A stretch of 50,338 nucleotides of DNA, from positions 1-50,338 of the forward strand of contig DASVQP010000064.1 of assembly GCA_036389135.1 (NCBI GenBank), written 5' to 3'. The DNA is from Longimicrobium sp. (GTDB lineage: Bacteria; Gemmatimonadota; Gemmatimonadetes; Longimicrobiales; Longimicrobiaceae). The notes beneath the pieces were generated by a model that saw nothing but the letters and a program-made list of their open reading frames with translations, ran no database searches and was not told the DNA's origin. Position 1 is the stretch's first letter; the number at the start of each line of letters is the position of its first letter. This document shows, piece after piece, positions 1-7,478 of this stretch. The position numbers were made by a program, and so were the translations under genes.

Positions 1-291
1 GTTGAAGGTCTGGAAGACGAAGCCGATCTCGCGGTTGCGGATGCGAGCCAGGTCGTCGTCCTTCATCCCCGCCACGGGCTGGCCGTTGAGCACGTAGTCG
101 CCGGCGCTCGGCGTGTCCAGGCAGCCGATCAGGTTCATGAACGTGGACTTGCCCGAGCCGGACGGGCCCATGATGGCCACGTACTCGTTGCGCTCGATCA
201 CCAGGTCCACTCCGCGGAGGGCGCGCACGGTCTCCGCGCCCATCACGTACTGCTTCTGGAGCCCGCGGACCTCGATCAGCGCGGTGGTCAC
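1..291 (-). CDS. MacB/LolD-type ABC transporter ATP-binding protein (3' part outside window)
   Basis: This is the first 97 codons of an ABC ATPase read on the minus strand; the rest lies before the window start. It starts with GTG at 291-289, and that start overlaps the TGA of the upstream adaptor gene by four bases (GTGA), so the two are translationally coupled. The Walker A motif GPSGSGKST is visible at about residue 40. Beyond it come [12 protein letters not shown], typical of the MacB/LolD/FtsE subgroup, and the Q-loop (FVFQTFN) at the window edge. With the adaptor and TolC genes upstream it forms a tripartite efflux operon; the ATPase would energise an FtsX-like permease expected just outside the window. 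Substrate unknown. Confidence 0.9.
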   Translation of the reverse strand, partial: MTTALIEVRGLQKQYVMGAETVRALRGVDLVIERNEYVAIMGPSGSGKSTFMNLIGCLDTPSAGDYVLNGQPVAGMKDDDLARIRNREIGFVFQTFN

Positions 292-1607
292 TTCGCCCCC
301 TTCGCCTTCGCCTGCTCCCCTTCCTTGGGCGTCTCCACCCGCACCGCGTCGTCGTCCTGCAGGTCGCGCACGGCCTGGTAGCTGCCGGAGACGACCGTCT
401 CGCCGCCGCGGAGCCCCTTGCGGATCTCGAAGTAGCGGTCGCCGGCGATGCCGATCTCCACCGGCACCCAGTCCGCCTTCCCGTCGCGCATCACGAACAC
501 GCCCATCACCTCGTTGGCGCGGCGCGAGCGCTTGTCGGCCTCCACCTGCGCGGCGGGCTGCTCCGCGTCGCCGTCGTCGTCCGCGTCCTGCGAGAACTTC
601 TTCCCCTCGCGGTCGCGCACCGTCAGCGCGATGATGGGCACCGAGAGCACGTTGCGGCGCGACTCCGTAACCACGTCGGCCGTGGCGGAGAGGTCGGGGC
701 GCAGCGAGGCGGGTGGGTTGTCCAGGGTGATGACCACCTCGAAGTCCACCGACTGCTGGTCGCTGGCGCCGGCCTGCCCGGCGGCGGTCTGCACCGCGCT
801 GTTGCCGATGCGGGTCACGCGGCCGCTGAAGCTCTGGTCAGGGAAGGCGTCGATGCGCACCGCCGCGCTGTCGCCGATGCTCACGTTGGGGACCTCGGTC
901 TCGTCGACCTTGATCTTGGCCTCCATGACGCTCAGGTCCGCCACCGTCAGCAGCAGCGAGCCGGGGTTGTTCATCGTCCCCACCACCGCCGTCTCCCCTT
1001 CCTCGATGTTGAGGCGGGTGACGCGGCCGCTCATCGGCGCCACGATGGTGGTCTTGGAAAGGTTGTCGCGCGCCTCGCTGAGGGCGGCCTGCGCCTGCGC
1101 CACGGCGTAGCGGGCGGCCTGCAGCTCGGCGCCGGCCACGTTCCCCTGCGTGCGCGCCTGGTCCAGGTCCTGTGCGGAGATCAGCTGGTCCTTGCCCTGC
1201 GACAGCATCTCCGCGCGGCGCGCGTCGTTCTGCGCTTTCAGGAGTTGCGCGCGGGCCTGCGCCTCGCGTGCGCGGGACTGCGCCACCGCCGCCTCGGCGC
1301 GGCGCACCGCGCTCTGGTACTGGCTGGGGTCGATGCTGATGAGGAGCGCGCCCCGGTCCACCCACTGCCCCTCCTCCACCGCCACCCGGATCACCCGGCC
1401 CGGGATGTCGGCCGAGATGTCCACCTTGCGCTTCGGCTCGATCTTGCCGCTGGCCGTCACCACCGACACCAGGTCGCGCCGCGCCACCACCTCGGTGCGC
1501 ACCAGCGCGCCGCTGGGGCCGCGCTTGGCCACCGCCACCCCGGCCAGCCCGCCCACGGACGCCAGGATCGCCACCCCGATGATGATCTTCTTGCTCGACA
1601 TCGTCAC
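288..1607 (-). CDS. MacA/HlyD-family periplasmic adaptor subunit
   Basis: This 439-residue protein is the membrane-fusion adaptor that links an inner-membrane ABC transporter to a TolC channel. An N-terminal membrane anchor lies at about residues 8-27. A lipoyl-type half ([19 protein letters not shown]) follows, then an alanine/arginine/glutamine-rich alpha-helical hairpin at about 95-185. The second lipoyl half ([18 protein letters not shown]) leads into the beta-barrel and membrane-proximal domains. The GTG start at 1607 is preferred over the ATG six bases further in because AGAGG lies six bases before the GTG. It begins 30 bases after the TolC gene and overlaps the ATPase gene, so the order is tolC-like, macA-like, macB-like. 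The C-terminal part is charged ([11 protein letters not shown] insert). Confidence 0.92.
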   Translation of the reverse strand: MTMSSKKIIIGVAILASVGGLAGVAVAKRGPSGALVRTEVVARRDLVSVVTASGKIEPKRKVDISADIPGRVIRVAVEEGQWVDRGALLISIDPSQYQSAVRRAEAAVAQSRAREAQARAQLLKAQNDARRAEMLSQGKDQLISAQDLDQARTQGNVAGAELQAARYAVAQAQAALSEARDNLSKTTIVAPMSGRVTRLNIEEGETAVVGTMNNPGSLLLTVADLSVMEAKIKVDETEVPNVSIGDSAAVRIDAFPDQSFSGRVTRIGNSAVQTAAGQAGASDQQSVDFEVVITLDNPPASLRPDLSATADVVTESRRNVLSVPIIALTVRDREGKKFSQDADDDGDAEQPAAQVEADKRSRRANEVMGVFVMRDGKADWVPVEIGIAGDRYFEIRKGLRGGETVVSGSYQAVRDLQDDDAVRVETPKEGEQAKAKGAK

Positions 1608-1637
1608 TAATTTCCTCTACCGGCAGGGGCCGGTGCG

Positions 1638-3158
1638 TCAGCGAAGGGAGCGTCCGACCAGCGCTTCGAGCGCGGCCAGCGACTTGTGGAAGTTGTACAC
1701 GGCGTCGATGCGGGCGCGCTCGGCCTCACGAAGCGAGGTCAGCGCGTCGGTGACCTCCACGGAGCTGGTCGCGCCGAAGCGGAAGCGCTCCTGCGCCAGC
1801 CGCAGCTCCTCGCCGGCGCGCTGCACCACCTGCTCCTGCAGCTGGGCGGCGCCGTACGCGGTGCGCAGCGAGAGCAGCGCGGTTTCCACGTTGGTGCGAA
1901 GCTGCAGCTCCTGCATGCGCACCTGGAGCTCGGCGTCCTGCGCGCTCACCCGCGCCTCCTCGATCCGCCGCTCGCGCTGCAGGCCGTTGAAGATGGGGAG
2001 CGAGAAGCTGAGGCCGGCCGAGAGCGGCTGCCGCTCGTAGCCAAAGGGGAAGCGCGGGTTGGCGTCTCTGACGGAGCCGCGCACGCTGTCCGCCACGGCC
2101 GGGTTGTTCACGTCGAACTGGCCGCAAGGCCGCTGCGGCTGCCCCAGCAGCGGGGCGAGCTGGTTCGACTGCAGGCACCCCTCGTAGCGGGCGCCGGTGT
2201 TGTCCAGCGCCGATTGGTAGAGCGGGTTCAGGTTGCCGGCGCTGTACACCGACCCCCGGAAGCCCGCGCTGAAGCCGAGCGTGGGAAGGTACTGCGAGCG
2301 CGCCGCCCGGATCCCCGTACGCGCCGCCGAGACGTTGGCGCGCGCCGAAGCCAGGTTGGGGTTGTTCGCCTGCGCCATCGCCACCAGCTCCTCCGCCGTC
2401 CAGCGCGGCTCGAACAGGGTGAAGTTGGAGGTGAGTCGCGTGTCCGCCGGGATGGAGCGGCCCATCGCCAGCCCCAGCCGCAGCACCTCGGTGGCGTGCG
2501 CGTTCCGCTGCTGCAGGAGCGCCACCTCGGCCTGGCCGCGCTGCACCTCGGCGCGGCGCACGTCCAGCGGCGTCCCCGCGCCCACCTCCAGGCGGGCCTT
2601 GGCAAGGCGCTCGTGCTCGATGGTGCGGGCCACCTCGCGCTCCGCCTGCGCGGCCAGCTCGCCGGCCTGCAGGGCGGTGAGGTACTGCTGCGCCACCTGG
2701 CTCACCATGTTGGCCTCGAACCCTTCCACCCGCCGCGCCGTCGCGTTCTCCTGCGCCCGAGCGATGCGGGGCTGCATCAGCTTGGCGCCGCTCAGCTCGT
2801 ACCCGATCCCCACGTAGTAGCCGCTGGAGTAGTACTGCGGCCGCACGCCGAACACCTCGCTCCCGAAGCGCTGCACGCCGGGCCCCGTGTAGCCGAAGTC
2901 GGCCTGGGCGTTGGCGGAGGGAAGGTAGAGGTCGGCGCGGGCGGAGCGGACGGCGGCGCGGGTGCCGCGCTGGTCGTTGCGCTGGGCCAGCAGGTCCGGG
3001 TTACCGGTGCGGGCCGTGGTGATGGCCTCTTCGAGGGTGAGCCCGCCCTGGTGCGGAGCGGGCTGCTGGCCGGTGGGCTGCTGCGCGGCGAGCGGCGAGG
3101 CGAGGACGGCCAGGGCCGCGAAGACCAGGGCGCCCGTGTGGCGGCGGTGGCTGTGCAT
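1638..3158 (-). CDS. TolC-family outer-membrane efflux protein
   Basis: This 506-residue outer-membrane channel has a cleavable signal peptide (residues 1 to about 25, ending ASPLAAQQ). Two repeated halves rich in Ala/Gln/Arg/Glu helices are typical of the OEP family: the first starts at LTLEEAITTARTGNPDL, the second near LVAMAQANNPNLASARANV. The ending LAALEALVGRSLR is also typical. The insert at about residues 305-370 (NLNPLYQSALDN to FPFGYERQ) is longer than in E. coli TolC and contains two Cys residues that could pair. It is the first gene of the operon and has its own promoter candidate upstream. It would form the exit duct for the MacAB-like pump. Confidence 0.92.
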   Translation of the reverse strand: MHSHRRHTGALVFAALAVLASPLAAQQPTGQQPAPHQGGLTLEEAITTARTGNPDLLAQRNDQRGTRAAVRSARADLYLPSANAQADFGYTGPGVQRFGSEVFGVRPQYYSSGYYVGIGYELSGAKLMQPRIARAQENATARRVEGFEANMVSQVAQQYLTALQAGELAAQAEREVARTIEHERLAKARLEVGAGTPLDVRRAEVQRGQAEVALLQQRNAHATEVLRLGLAMGRSIPADTRLTSNFTLFEPRWTAEELVAMAQANNPNLASARANVSAARTGIRAARSQYLPTLGFSAGFRGSVYSAGNLNPLYQSALDNTGARYEGCLQSNQLAPLLGQPQRPCGQFDVNNPAVADSVRGSVRDANPRFPFGYERQPLSAGLSFSLPIFNGLQRERRIEEARVSAQDAELQVRMQELQLRTNVETALLSLRTAYGAAQLQEQVVQRAGEELRLAQERFRFGATSSVEVTDALTSLREAERARIDAVYNFHKSLAALEALVGRSLR

Positions 3159-3308
3159 AGGAAGTTGCCGGTGAAGTGCGGATACTGCGCGTGCGAGTGC
3201 ACCGCGGATGGCGCCCCCTACGGGGTGCCGGAGAGAGAAGTTTCAGCGGGTTCGCGCGCCCCGGCGCCCGGGGAGAGATCCCCGTGGACGCTGGGCGTTA
3301 CTGCATGA

Positions 3309-3337
3309 AGTATAGCGGTTTACGGCCCTTTTTCCAA
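3309..3337 (-). promoter_or_regulatory. Sigma70-type promoter candidate for the efflux operon
   Basis: On the minus strand TTGGAA (3337-3332), a 17-base spacer and TATACT (3314-3309) resemble a -35/-10 pair. Transcription would start near 3302, giving a leader of about 145 bases before the TolC gene. The -35 box sits directly after the end of the Yip1 gene. Assigned by eye. Confidence 0.5.
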
Positions 3338-3341
3338 CATT

Positions 3342-4064
3342 TCAGCGCCCCGCGATCAGCCCCGCCACCGCGGAGATGGCGAAGAAGACGCCAAAGATCA
3401 CGCCCGCCGCGGCGGCCATCGACACCTTGCCGCGGTTGACTGCGGCCACGCCCAGCGCCACCACCGCGAGCCACCAGATGTTGAATACGGCCAGCGCCTG
3501 CAGCAGCGAGCGCACCACCCCCTTGGGAAGGTCCGGCGCCAGCAGCGCCGCGGAGAGCTGCGTCGTCATGTCGCCGGTCACGATCCAGATCGGAAGCGTC
3601 ACGACCAGCCCGAGTGCGCTGATCAGCGCCGCGTGCGAGACCACGCCGCGGTACTGCGCAAAGGTCGCCTCGCCGCCCATCATCACCCCGAACACCAGTT
3701 TCAGCAGTCCGGCCACGATGAAGGCGGTCAAGAAAGTGCCGATGAACGCGCCGATCGGCGCCGATATGCGGCTGTAGCGCGCCATCGTCTCGGCGCTCAT
3801 GGCTTCACGGGCCCTGGGGTCCGTCATGTTGTTCAGCGCCTCGCGCGAGGATTCCAGCCACACCTCGCTCGGGATCAGGACCATGGCGGCGGTGGTGACC
3901 AGCGCCGCCACCATGAGCACGTCCACCCAGGGCGGCGCGGTCCCGAGGCGCGAGAACAGCTCGCCGGGGGATACAAAGGTGTCCAGGATGCGGCGCCCGA
4001 GCGAGCCGGGGCCCGTGGCCTCCGCTTCGGAATGGACGGATGTGTGCGCTTCGATGGAGGACAT
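3342..4064 (-). CDS. Yip1-domain integral membrane protein
   Basis: This protein of about 240 residues has a soluble N-terminus followed by five or six hydrophobic segments, e.g. VDVLMVAALVTTAAMVLI, FIGTFLTAFIVAGLLKLVFG and AALISALGLVVTLPIWIV. The order FVSPGELFSRL (start of the domain), then the membrane helices and a glycine-rich FGVMMGGEATFAQYRGVVSHA stretch, is that of bacterial Yip1 (PF04893-type) proteins, whose role is unknown. The frame stays open upstream to 4217, but that extension is Pro/Arg-rich and looks non-coding, so the ATG at 4064 (MSSIEAHTS) is chosen. No clear ribosome binding site is seen. It is probably its own transcription unit. Confidence 0.75.
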   Translation of the reverse strand: MSSIEAHTSVHSEAEATGPGSLGRRILDTFVSPGELFSRLGTAPPWVDVLMVAALVTTAAMVLIPSEVWLESSREALNNMTDPRAREAMSAETMARYSRISAPIGAFIGTFLTAFIVAGLLKLVFGVMMGGEATFAQYRGVVSHAALISALGLVVTLPIWIVTGDMTTQLSAALLAPDLPKGVVRSLLQALAVFNIWWLAVVALGVAAVNRGKVSMAAAAGVIFGVFFAISAVAGLIAGR

Positions 4065-4222
4065 GACCGTATGAGGAGGTTTTTGGGGCGGTGCGGAGGG
4101 AAGCCACAATCTAACGCCGATGCGCGCCGGAGGTAATTCCCTCGGCGTCCGGTACGTGGCCGGGCATCCCGATTGTTTCACGCGGAGCCGTGGAGGGAGA
4201 GTTCGCTGCGGATACACGGTGC

Positions 4223-4795
4223 TCAGAGTACGAGGATCGGATATGTGTCAAGCACCTCTTCGCCGATCGCGCTTCCGTGCAGCGGCTCCGGGGGTTCCGC
4301 TCCGGCGATCTTGTGCGCCGCGCGGTCGAACACCGCCCAGCAGAGGCGACTCGGGTCCCATCGTGAACGGTACTGGATGCCGTCGACGTACGGCAACGTC
4401 GCATGCACTTCCGCGGAGAGCGCCTGGCACTCATCGTACGCGCCCGCGTGTGCCCGCTCCGCCCCGATACCGAACTCGGGGAGGCGCCTCCCCTCGAACT
4501 GGAGCACCTGGAGCTTCTCCGAGAGCCGCACGCGTGAGACCACGCAACTCTTCCAATCTGCCCGCCGTACCGTGCAGCGTGAGGTGCCTCGTATGAGGGT
4601 CTCCAGCACGGTCACTCCTGGAGTCTCACCTAAATAGAGCACGCCGAAGCCGAGCGCCGGATCGTCGAAGCGGCCCATAGCCGTAGCTCTCGGTCCAAAC
4701 CAGATCGCGCCCAGGTCTCTCCGGTGCAGCCTCCAGAGGGCACGCGACACCGGAACTCCCACGACCGGAGGCTTTGCAGATAATGCGATCGCCAT
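4223..4795 (-). CDS. RES-domain toxin (NAD-targeting type II toxin family)
   Basis: This 190-residue protein carries the RES signature: Arg22 in LWRLHRRDLG, the GRFDDP...VLYLGETP block at 41-59, Glu65 in TVLETLIR, and Ser144 in GIQYRSRWDPSR. RES toxins of RES-Xre modules (ParT, MbcT, Res) fold like ADP-ribosyltransferases and degrade NAD+ or modify host enzymes; that activity is known for the family, not shown here. The ATG at 4795 overlaps the TGA of the upstream antitoxin gene by one base (TGATG), so expression is coupled and the antitoxin is made first. The frame is open further upstream, but only inside the antitoxin gene. Length is normal for the family. Confidence 0.85.
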   Translation of the reverse strand: MAIALSAKPPVVGVPVSRALWRLHRRDLGAIWFGPRATAMGRFDDPALGFGVLYLGETPGVTVLETLIRGTSRCTVRRADWKSCVVSRVRLSEKLQVLQFEGRRLPEFGIGAERAHAGAYDECQALSAEVHATLPYVDGIQYRSRWDPSRLCWAVFDRAAHKIAGAEPPEPLHGSAIGEEVLDTYPILVL

Positions 4796-5625
4796 CAGGA
4801 CGCGACGTGGTGTCCGTACGTAGCGATCCTGTTGAGCATGTCCTCGCGTACCTCGGGCCGGTCCAGCGCGTCGAGGATGACCGTATCCTTGGAACCGGGA
4901 ACGGGATCGAGCAGGATCGAAAGAAGAACCCACGGGCTCATCGCGCTGCCCGCGCGCAGCACTTCGGCAAGGCCGGGGCGCAGCTCTCCATCCTGGAACT
5001 GTCGTGCGGGAAAGCCCCACTCACCGCCTGAGAGCGGAACGGCGAGTATCCCGCTCCGGCTGCGGCGGAGGTTCACGCCGGACTGCGTTATCCCGAGCAG
5101 CTTCGCGACCTGGCCGGACGAGAAGCAGCCACCCGACTCCTGGATCATCTCCTGCTTCGCGACTGCCCCTCGAGCCAGCGCCCGCGTCATCGCCGTCTCC
5201 TTGCGCAGCCCGACGTCCGGAGACGCGTTCAGGACCTCGACGATCGTCCCCGCGGCCGTCGAAGCCCCCACCGCATGCTGAAGCTGCTCCGGCGTCATGC
5301 GCTTGAGCGCGGCGCGGAAGACCTCCAGCGCCCGGCTTTGCAGCGACTGCTCGATCCCTTCACGAAACGACTTCGCAGAAACGCGCTTCTTCTTTGCGCG
5401 CGCCGAGCCCACTCCGGCATCCTGGTAGAAAACCTGTGTACCCTGCTGCCCCTGGAACATCTTGAACGCATCCGTCTGCTTCTCGCGTACGGCAACGCGC
5501 TTCGTTCCACGCGGGATGCCATAAGTGTACGCAGCCTTGCCACGCGGCCCCGTCACCGGCTCTGCGGCAGCGCCCTTGCCCTCGCCTGGATCGAGTGCCT
5601 TTTCGCCGTATGCCTTCCGCGCCAT
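4795..5625 (-). CDS. Antitoxin partner of the RES toxin (Xre/MbcA/ParS-like, extended)
   Basis: This 276-residue protein lies immediately upstream of the RES toxin gene. A helix-turn-helix-like stretch (CFSSGQVAKLLGITQSGVNLRRS, about 167-190) is followed by a segment that reads like the toxin-binding C-terminal domain (SPWVLLSILLDPVPGSKDTVILDAL). It ends with GHHVAS, which could insert into the toxin's active site. The protein is roughly twice the size of usual Xre-type RES antitoxins: the first 160 residues are extra, and a basic segment (RAKKKRVSAKSF, 76-87) lies within them. The ATG at 5625 is chosen; the frame opens at 5670 without support. Family assignment is partly from context. Confidence 0.7.
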   Translation of the reverse strand: MARKAYGEKALDPGEGKGAAAEPVTGPRGKAAYTYGIPRGTKRVAVREKQTDAFKMFQGQQGTQVFYQDAGVGSARAKKKRVSAKSFREGIEQSLQSRALEVFRAALKRMTPEQLQHAVGASTAAGTIVEVLNASPDVGLRKETAMTRALARGAVAKQEMIQESGGCFSSGQVAKLLGITQSGVNLRRSRSGILAVPLSGGEWGFPARQFQDGELRPGLAEVLRAGSAMSPWVLLSILLDPVPGSKDTVILDALDRPEVREDMLNRIATYGHHVAS

Positions 5626-5635
5626 CCTGTCCCGC

Positions 5636-5677
5636 CTTGTATCTGTTGTATATCCACTAGTAATGCACATCTACAAG
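5636..5677. promoter_or_regulatory. Inverted repeat around the toxin-antitoxin promoter (operator candidate)
   Basis: CTTGTA (5636-5641) and TACAAG (5672-5677) are perfect inverted arms bracketing a possible minus-strand promoter (TTGTAG, 18 bases, TATACA). The site lies directly upstream of the antitoxin start, where autoregulation by antitoxin/toxin complexes is usual. Inference only. Confidence 0.4.
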
Positions 5678-5712
5678 TTACGCGTTGGCCTTCCATCGAG
5701 CAACCCTAAAGA

Positions 5713-5748
5713 AACAGCGCCCGTGCAGGAGTTTGCACGGGCGCTGTT
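5713..5748 (-). terminator. Rho-independent terminator after the secreted-protein gene
   Basis: A perfect 15-bp stem (5713-5727 with 5734-5748, core CAGCGCCCGTGCA) closes a six-base loop. Read on the minus strand it is followed by TTTCTTT. It lies 30 bases after the stop of the gene ending at 5778. Confidence 0.85.
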
Positions 5749-5777
5749 CGATCGACTCGGGATGCTGGCCGAGTTCG

Positions 5778-6485
5778 CTACCGCGGGATCTCGGTGCGGA
5801 CGGCGCGGTAGCCGCGGTCGGGGATCTCGACGCGGATGACGCGGTTGAGGGCATCCACCCAGACGTGCTGGACGCCGGCACCGGCGGGCTGCACCACGAG
5901 GTGGTAGAGGCTCACCTGCGTACCGTTGATGTCCACGCGCTCCTCGCCGCGCGAGGTGACGGTGGCCATCACCTGGCGGTTCTCGCGGGGGACGATGATG
6001 GGCACGCGCCCGGAGCGGAGCCGCTGGGCCAGGAAGAAGTAGTGGTGCGCCACTCCCTCATCGAGCACCAGCGCGCCGGTGCTGGCGGCGTACTCGCGGA
6101 GCTGCTCGCCGGCAGCGGTCACGATGCGGGCGCTGAAGCGGCCACCGCCCACGTTGCCCACGATCTTGCGGGGCGAGTCGCCGCCGACGTCCACCTGGTA
6201 GGATGCGGGGTCGGCGGAGAGCCCGCGTGCGCGGAGGCGTGGGGTCAGCTCCAGCGTCCCGCTCTCCAGGCGCAGCGCGACGCGGCCGTTGGCGGTGAAC
6301 TCGGAGGTCTCGCCGCTGCCGATCTGGCGGATGGTGAACTCCTCCGTCCCCACTTCGCGGTCGCCCACGTAGACGCGAAAGGTCCCCTGGTCCGATCCGC
6401 CGGACTGGGCCCCGGCCGAAACCGGCGCCAGCGCCGCGAGTGCCGCGAGCGCGATCCGGACGAGCTTCGTACTTTGCTTGGTCAT
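5778..6485 (-). CDS. Secreted protein of unknown function
   Basis: This 235-residue protein has a clear signal peptide (LVRIALAALAALAPVSAGAQ). The mature part is a beta-rich domain: FRVYVGDREVGTEEFTIRQIGSGE, LELTPRLRARGLSADPASYQVDV and a late HVWVDALNRVIRVEIP. This pattern recalls periplasmic DUF3108/DUF6134-like proteins that begin with a substrate-mimicking strand pair, but I cannot name the family with confidence. Three ATG codons stand in a row (6491, 6488, 6485); GGGAG lies six bases before the third, so that one is chosen. It is a single gene with its own terminator downstream. The reading frame upstream of the ATGs is not supported. Confidence 0.75.
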   Translation of the reverse strand: MTKQSTKLVRIALAALAALAPVSAGAQSGGSDQGTFRVYVGDREVGTEEFTIRQIGSGETSEFTANGRVALRLESGTLELTPRLRARGLSADPASYQVDVGGDSPRKIVGNVGGGRFSARIVTAAGEQLREYAASTGALVLDEGVAHHYFFLAQRLRSGRVPIIVPRENRQVMATVTSRGEERVDINGTQVSLYHLVVQPAGAGVQHVWVDALNRVIRVEIPDRGYRAVRTEIPR

Positions 6486-6624
6486 CATCATCTCCCGGGG
6501 ACGCCGCGGCGCCCCGTCATGTGAAGTCCCGCCCGTGCGGGTTCCATAAGGTCGTACCCCGCGGGGGAGCATGGTGTTTCCCATGCAAGGCGCGGGCTCC
6601 CCCGCGAGAGCAGAGGAACGGCGC

Positions 6625-6721
6625 CTCACACAGAGGCCACGGAGAAAACCGCAAGACGCAGAGAACCCTTCCCGCTGTTCTTTCGTTTCCCTCTGTGTCT
6701 CCGTCTGAAACCGCCGTTCCT
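6625..6721. repeat. CACAGAG-family intergenic repeat, copy 1
   Basis: This stretch contains CACACAGAGGCCACGGAG, AGACGCAGAGAA, then the opposite-strand words TTCCCTCTGTGTCTCCGT. The two halves form an imperfect inverted repeat. Related copies occur in at least nine other intergenic spaces of the window. Confidence 0.75.
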
Positions 6722-6725
6722 CGTC

Positions 6726-7478
6726 TCACTCCTCCTCATCGCGCGGCGGAGCGATGAAGACCTTGTGACGTATCTTCTGGAGGATATGTTCGTACATGCG
6801 CCGCCCTTTCTCCGCCGTGGCACGGGTAGGCTCGCCCACGGAGCCGGGGCAGCCGGCGGGAAGGCGCTTCAGCTGGCCGCGGGTGAAGCGGCGGAACTCG
6901 TCCGCGTCCATGCGGAAGTCCCTGGCGTCCTCCATCCTCACCCGCTCGGGGTGCAGGTGGAGGAGGATCGAGGTCAGCGCCTCGCCCCCGTGCTCGGGCC
7001 CCCCCGACCCCTCCACGAATTGAGACAGGTCCACAGAGAGCGCGTCCACCACTCGGACCCGTGCGTGAGGCGCCCGGATGGTGGCGATGGCCTCCACGTG
7101 CGGGTCGTGCGGCGAGGCGGTGATGGCGATGAACTCGTTGAAGCCGTGCGCCGCCCACGCCGCCGCCACCTCGTTGAGCGCGCGGTGCAGCGTCTTTGCG
7201 CGCAGCGCCGCCGTGCCCGCGTAGTCCGCTTCGGCGGGGACGTTGACGCCGAACGGGAAGACCGGCGCGCGCAGGACGCCGAACTCCCGCGCCAGGTCGT
7301 CCGCCAGCGCCTCCACCACGCGGGTGCCGGCGCCCAGCGGCAGGTGCGGCCCGTACTGGTCGCACACGCCGATGGGGAGGATCAGCCGCCGCTCCGTGGC
7401 CACGCGCGCGGCCACCTCGCTCCAGGGAAGGTCGTTGAGGGCATAGGCCGGGTGTGCGGGACGGGGTTCGGGGGTCAT
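6726..7478 (-). CDS. Creatininase-fold protein lacking the usual metal ligands
   Basis: This 250-residue protein follows the creatininase/MftE-type scaffold: LPIGVCDQYGPHLPLGAGTRVVEALADDLA aligns with the family core LPxGxxEQHGPHLPLxTD, and GGEALTSILLHLHPERV with the HAGExETS block. The metal-binding positions are changed: Glu to Asp40, His to Tyr42, Asp to Gly51, the His of NGHGGN to Ser (ITASPHDPH), and the Glu of ETS to Leu. It may therefore be a pseudoenzyme or use other chemistry. The start ATG (7478-7476) shares two bases with the ATG of the divergent kinase gene. No Shine-Dalgarno sequence precedes it, so it may be leaderless. Confidence 0.8.
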   Translation of the reverse strand: MTPEPRPAHPAYALNDLPWSEVAARVATERRLILPIGVCDQYGPHLPLGAGTRVVEALADDLAREFGVLRAPVFPFGVNVPAEADYAGTAALRAKTLHRALNEVAAAWAAHGFNEFIAITASPHDPHVEAIATIRAPHARVRVVDALSVDLSQFVEGSGGPEHGGEALTSILLHLHPERVRMEDARDFRMDADEFRRFTRGQLKRLPAGCPGSVGEPTRATAEKGRRMYEHILQKIRHKVFIAPPRDEEE

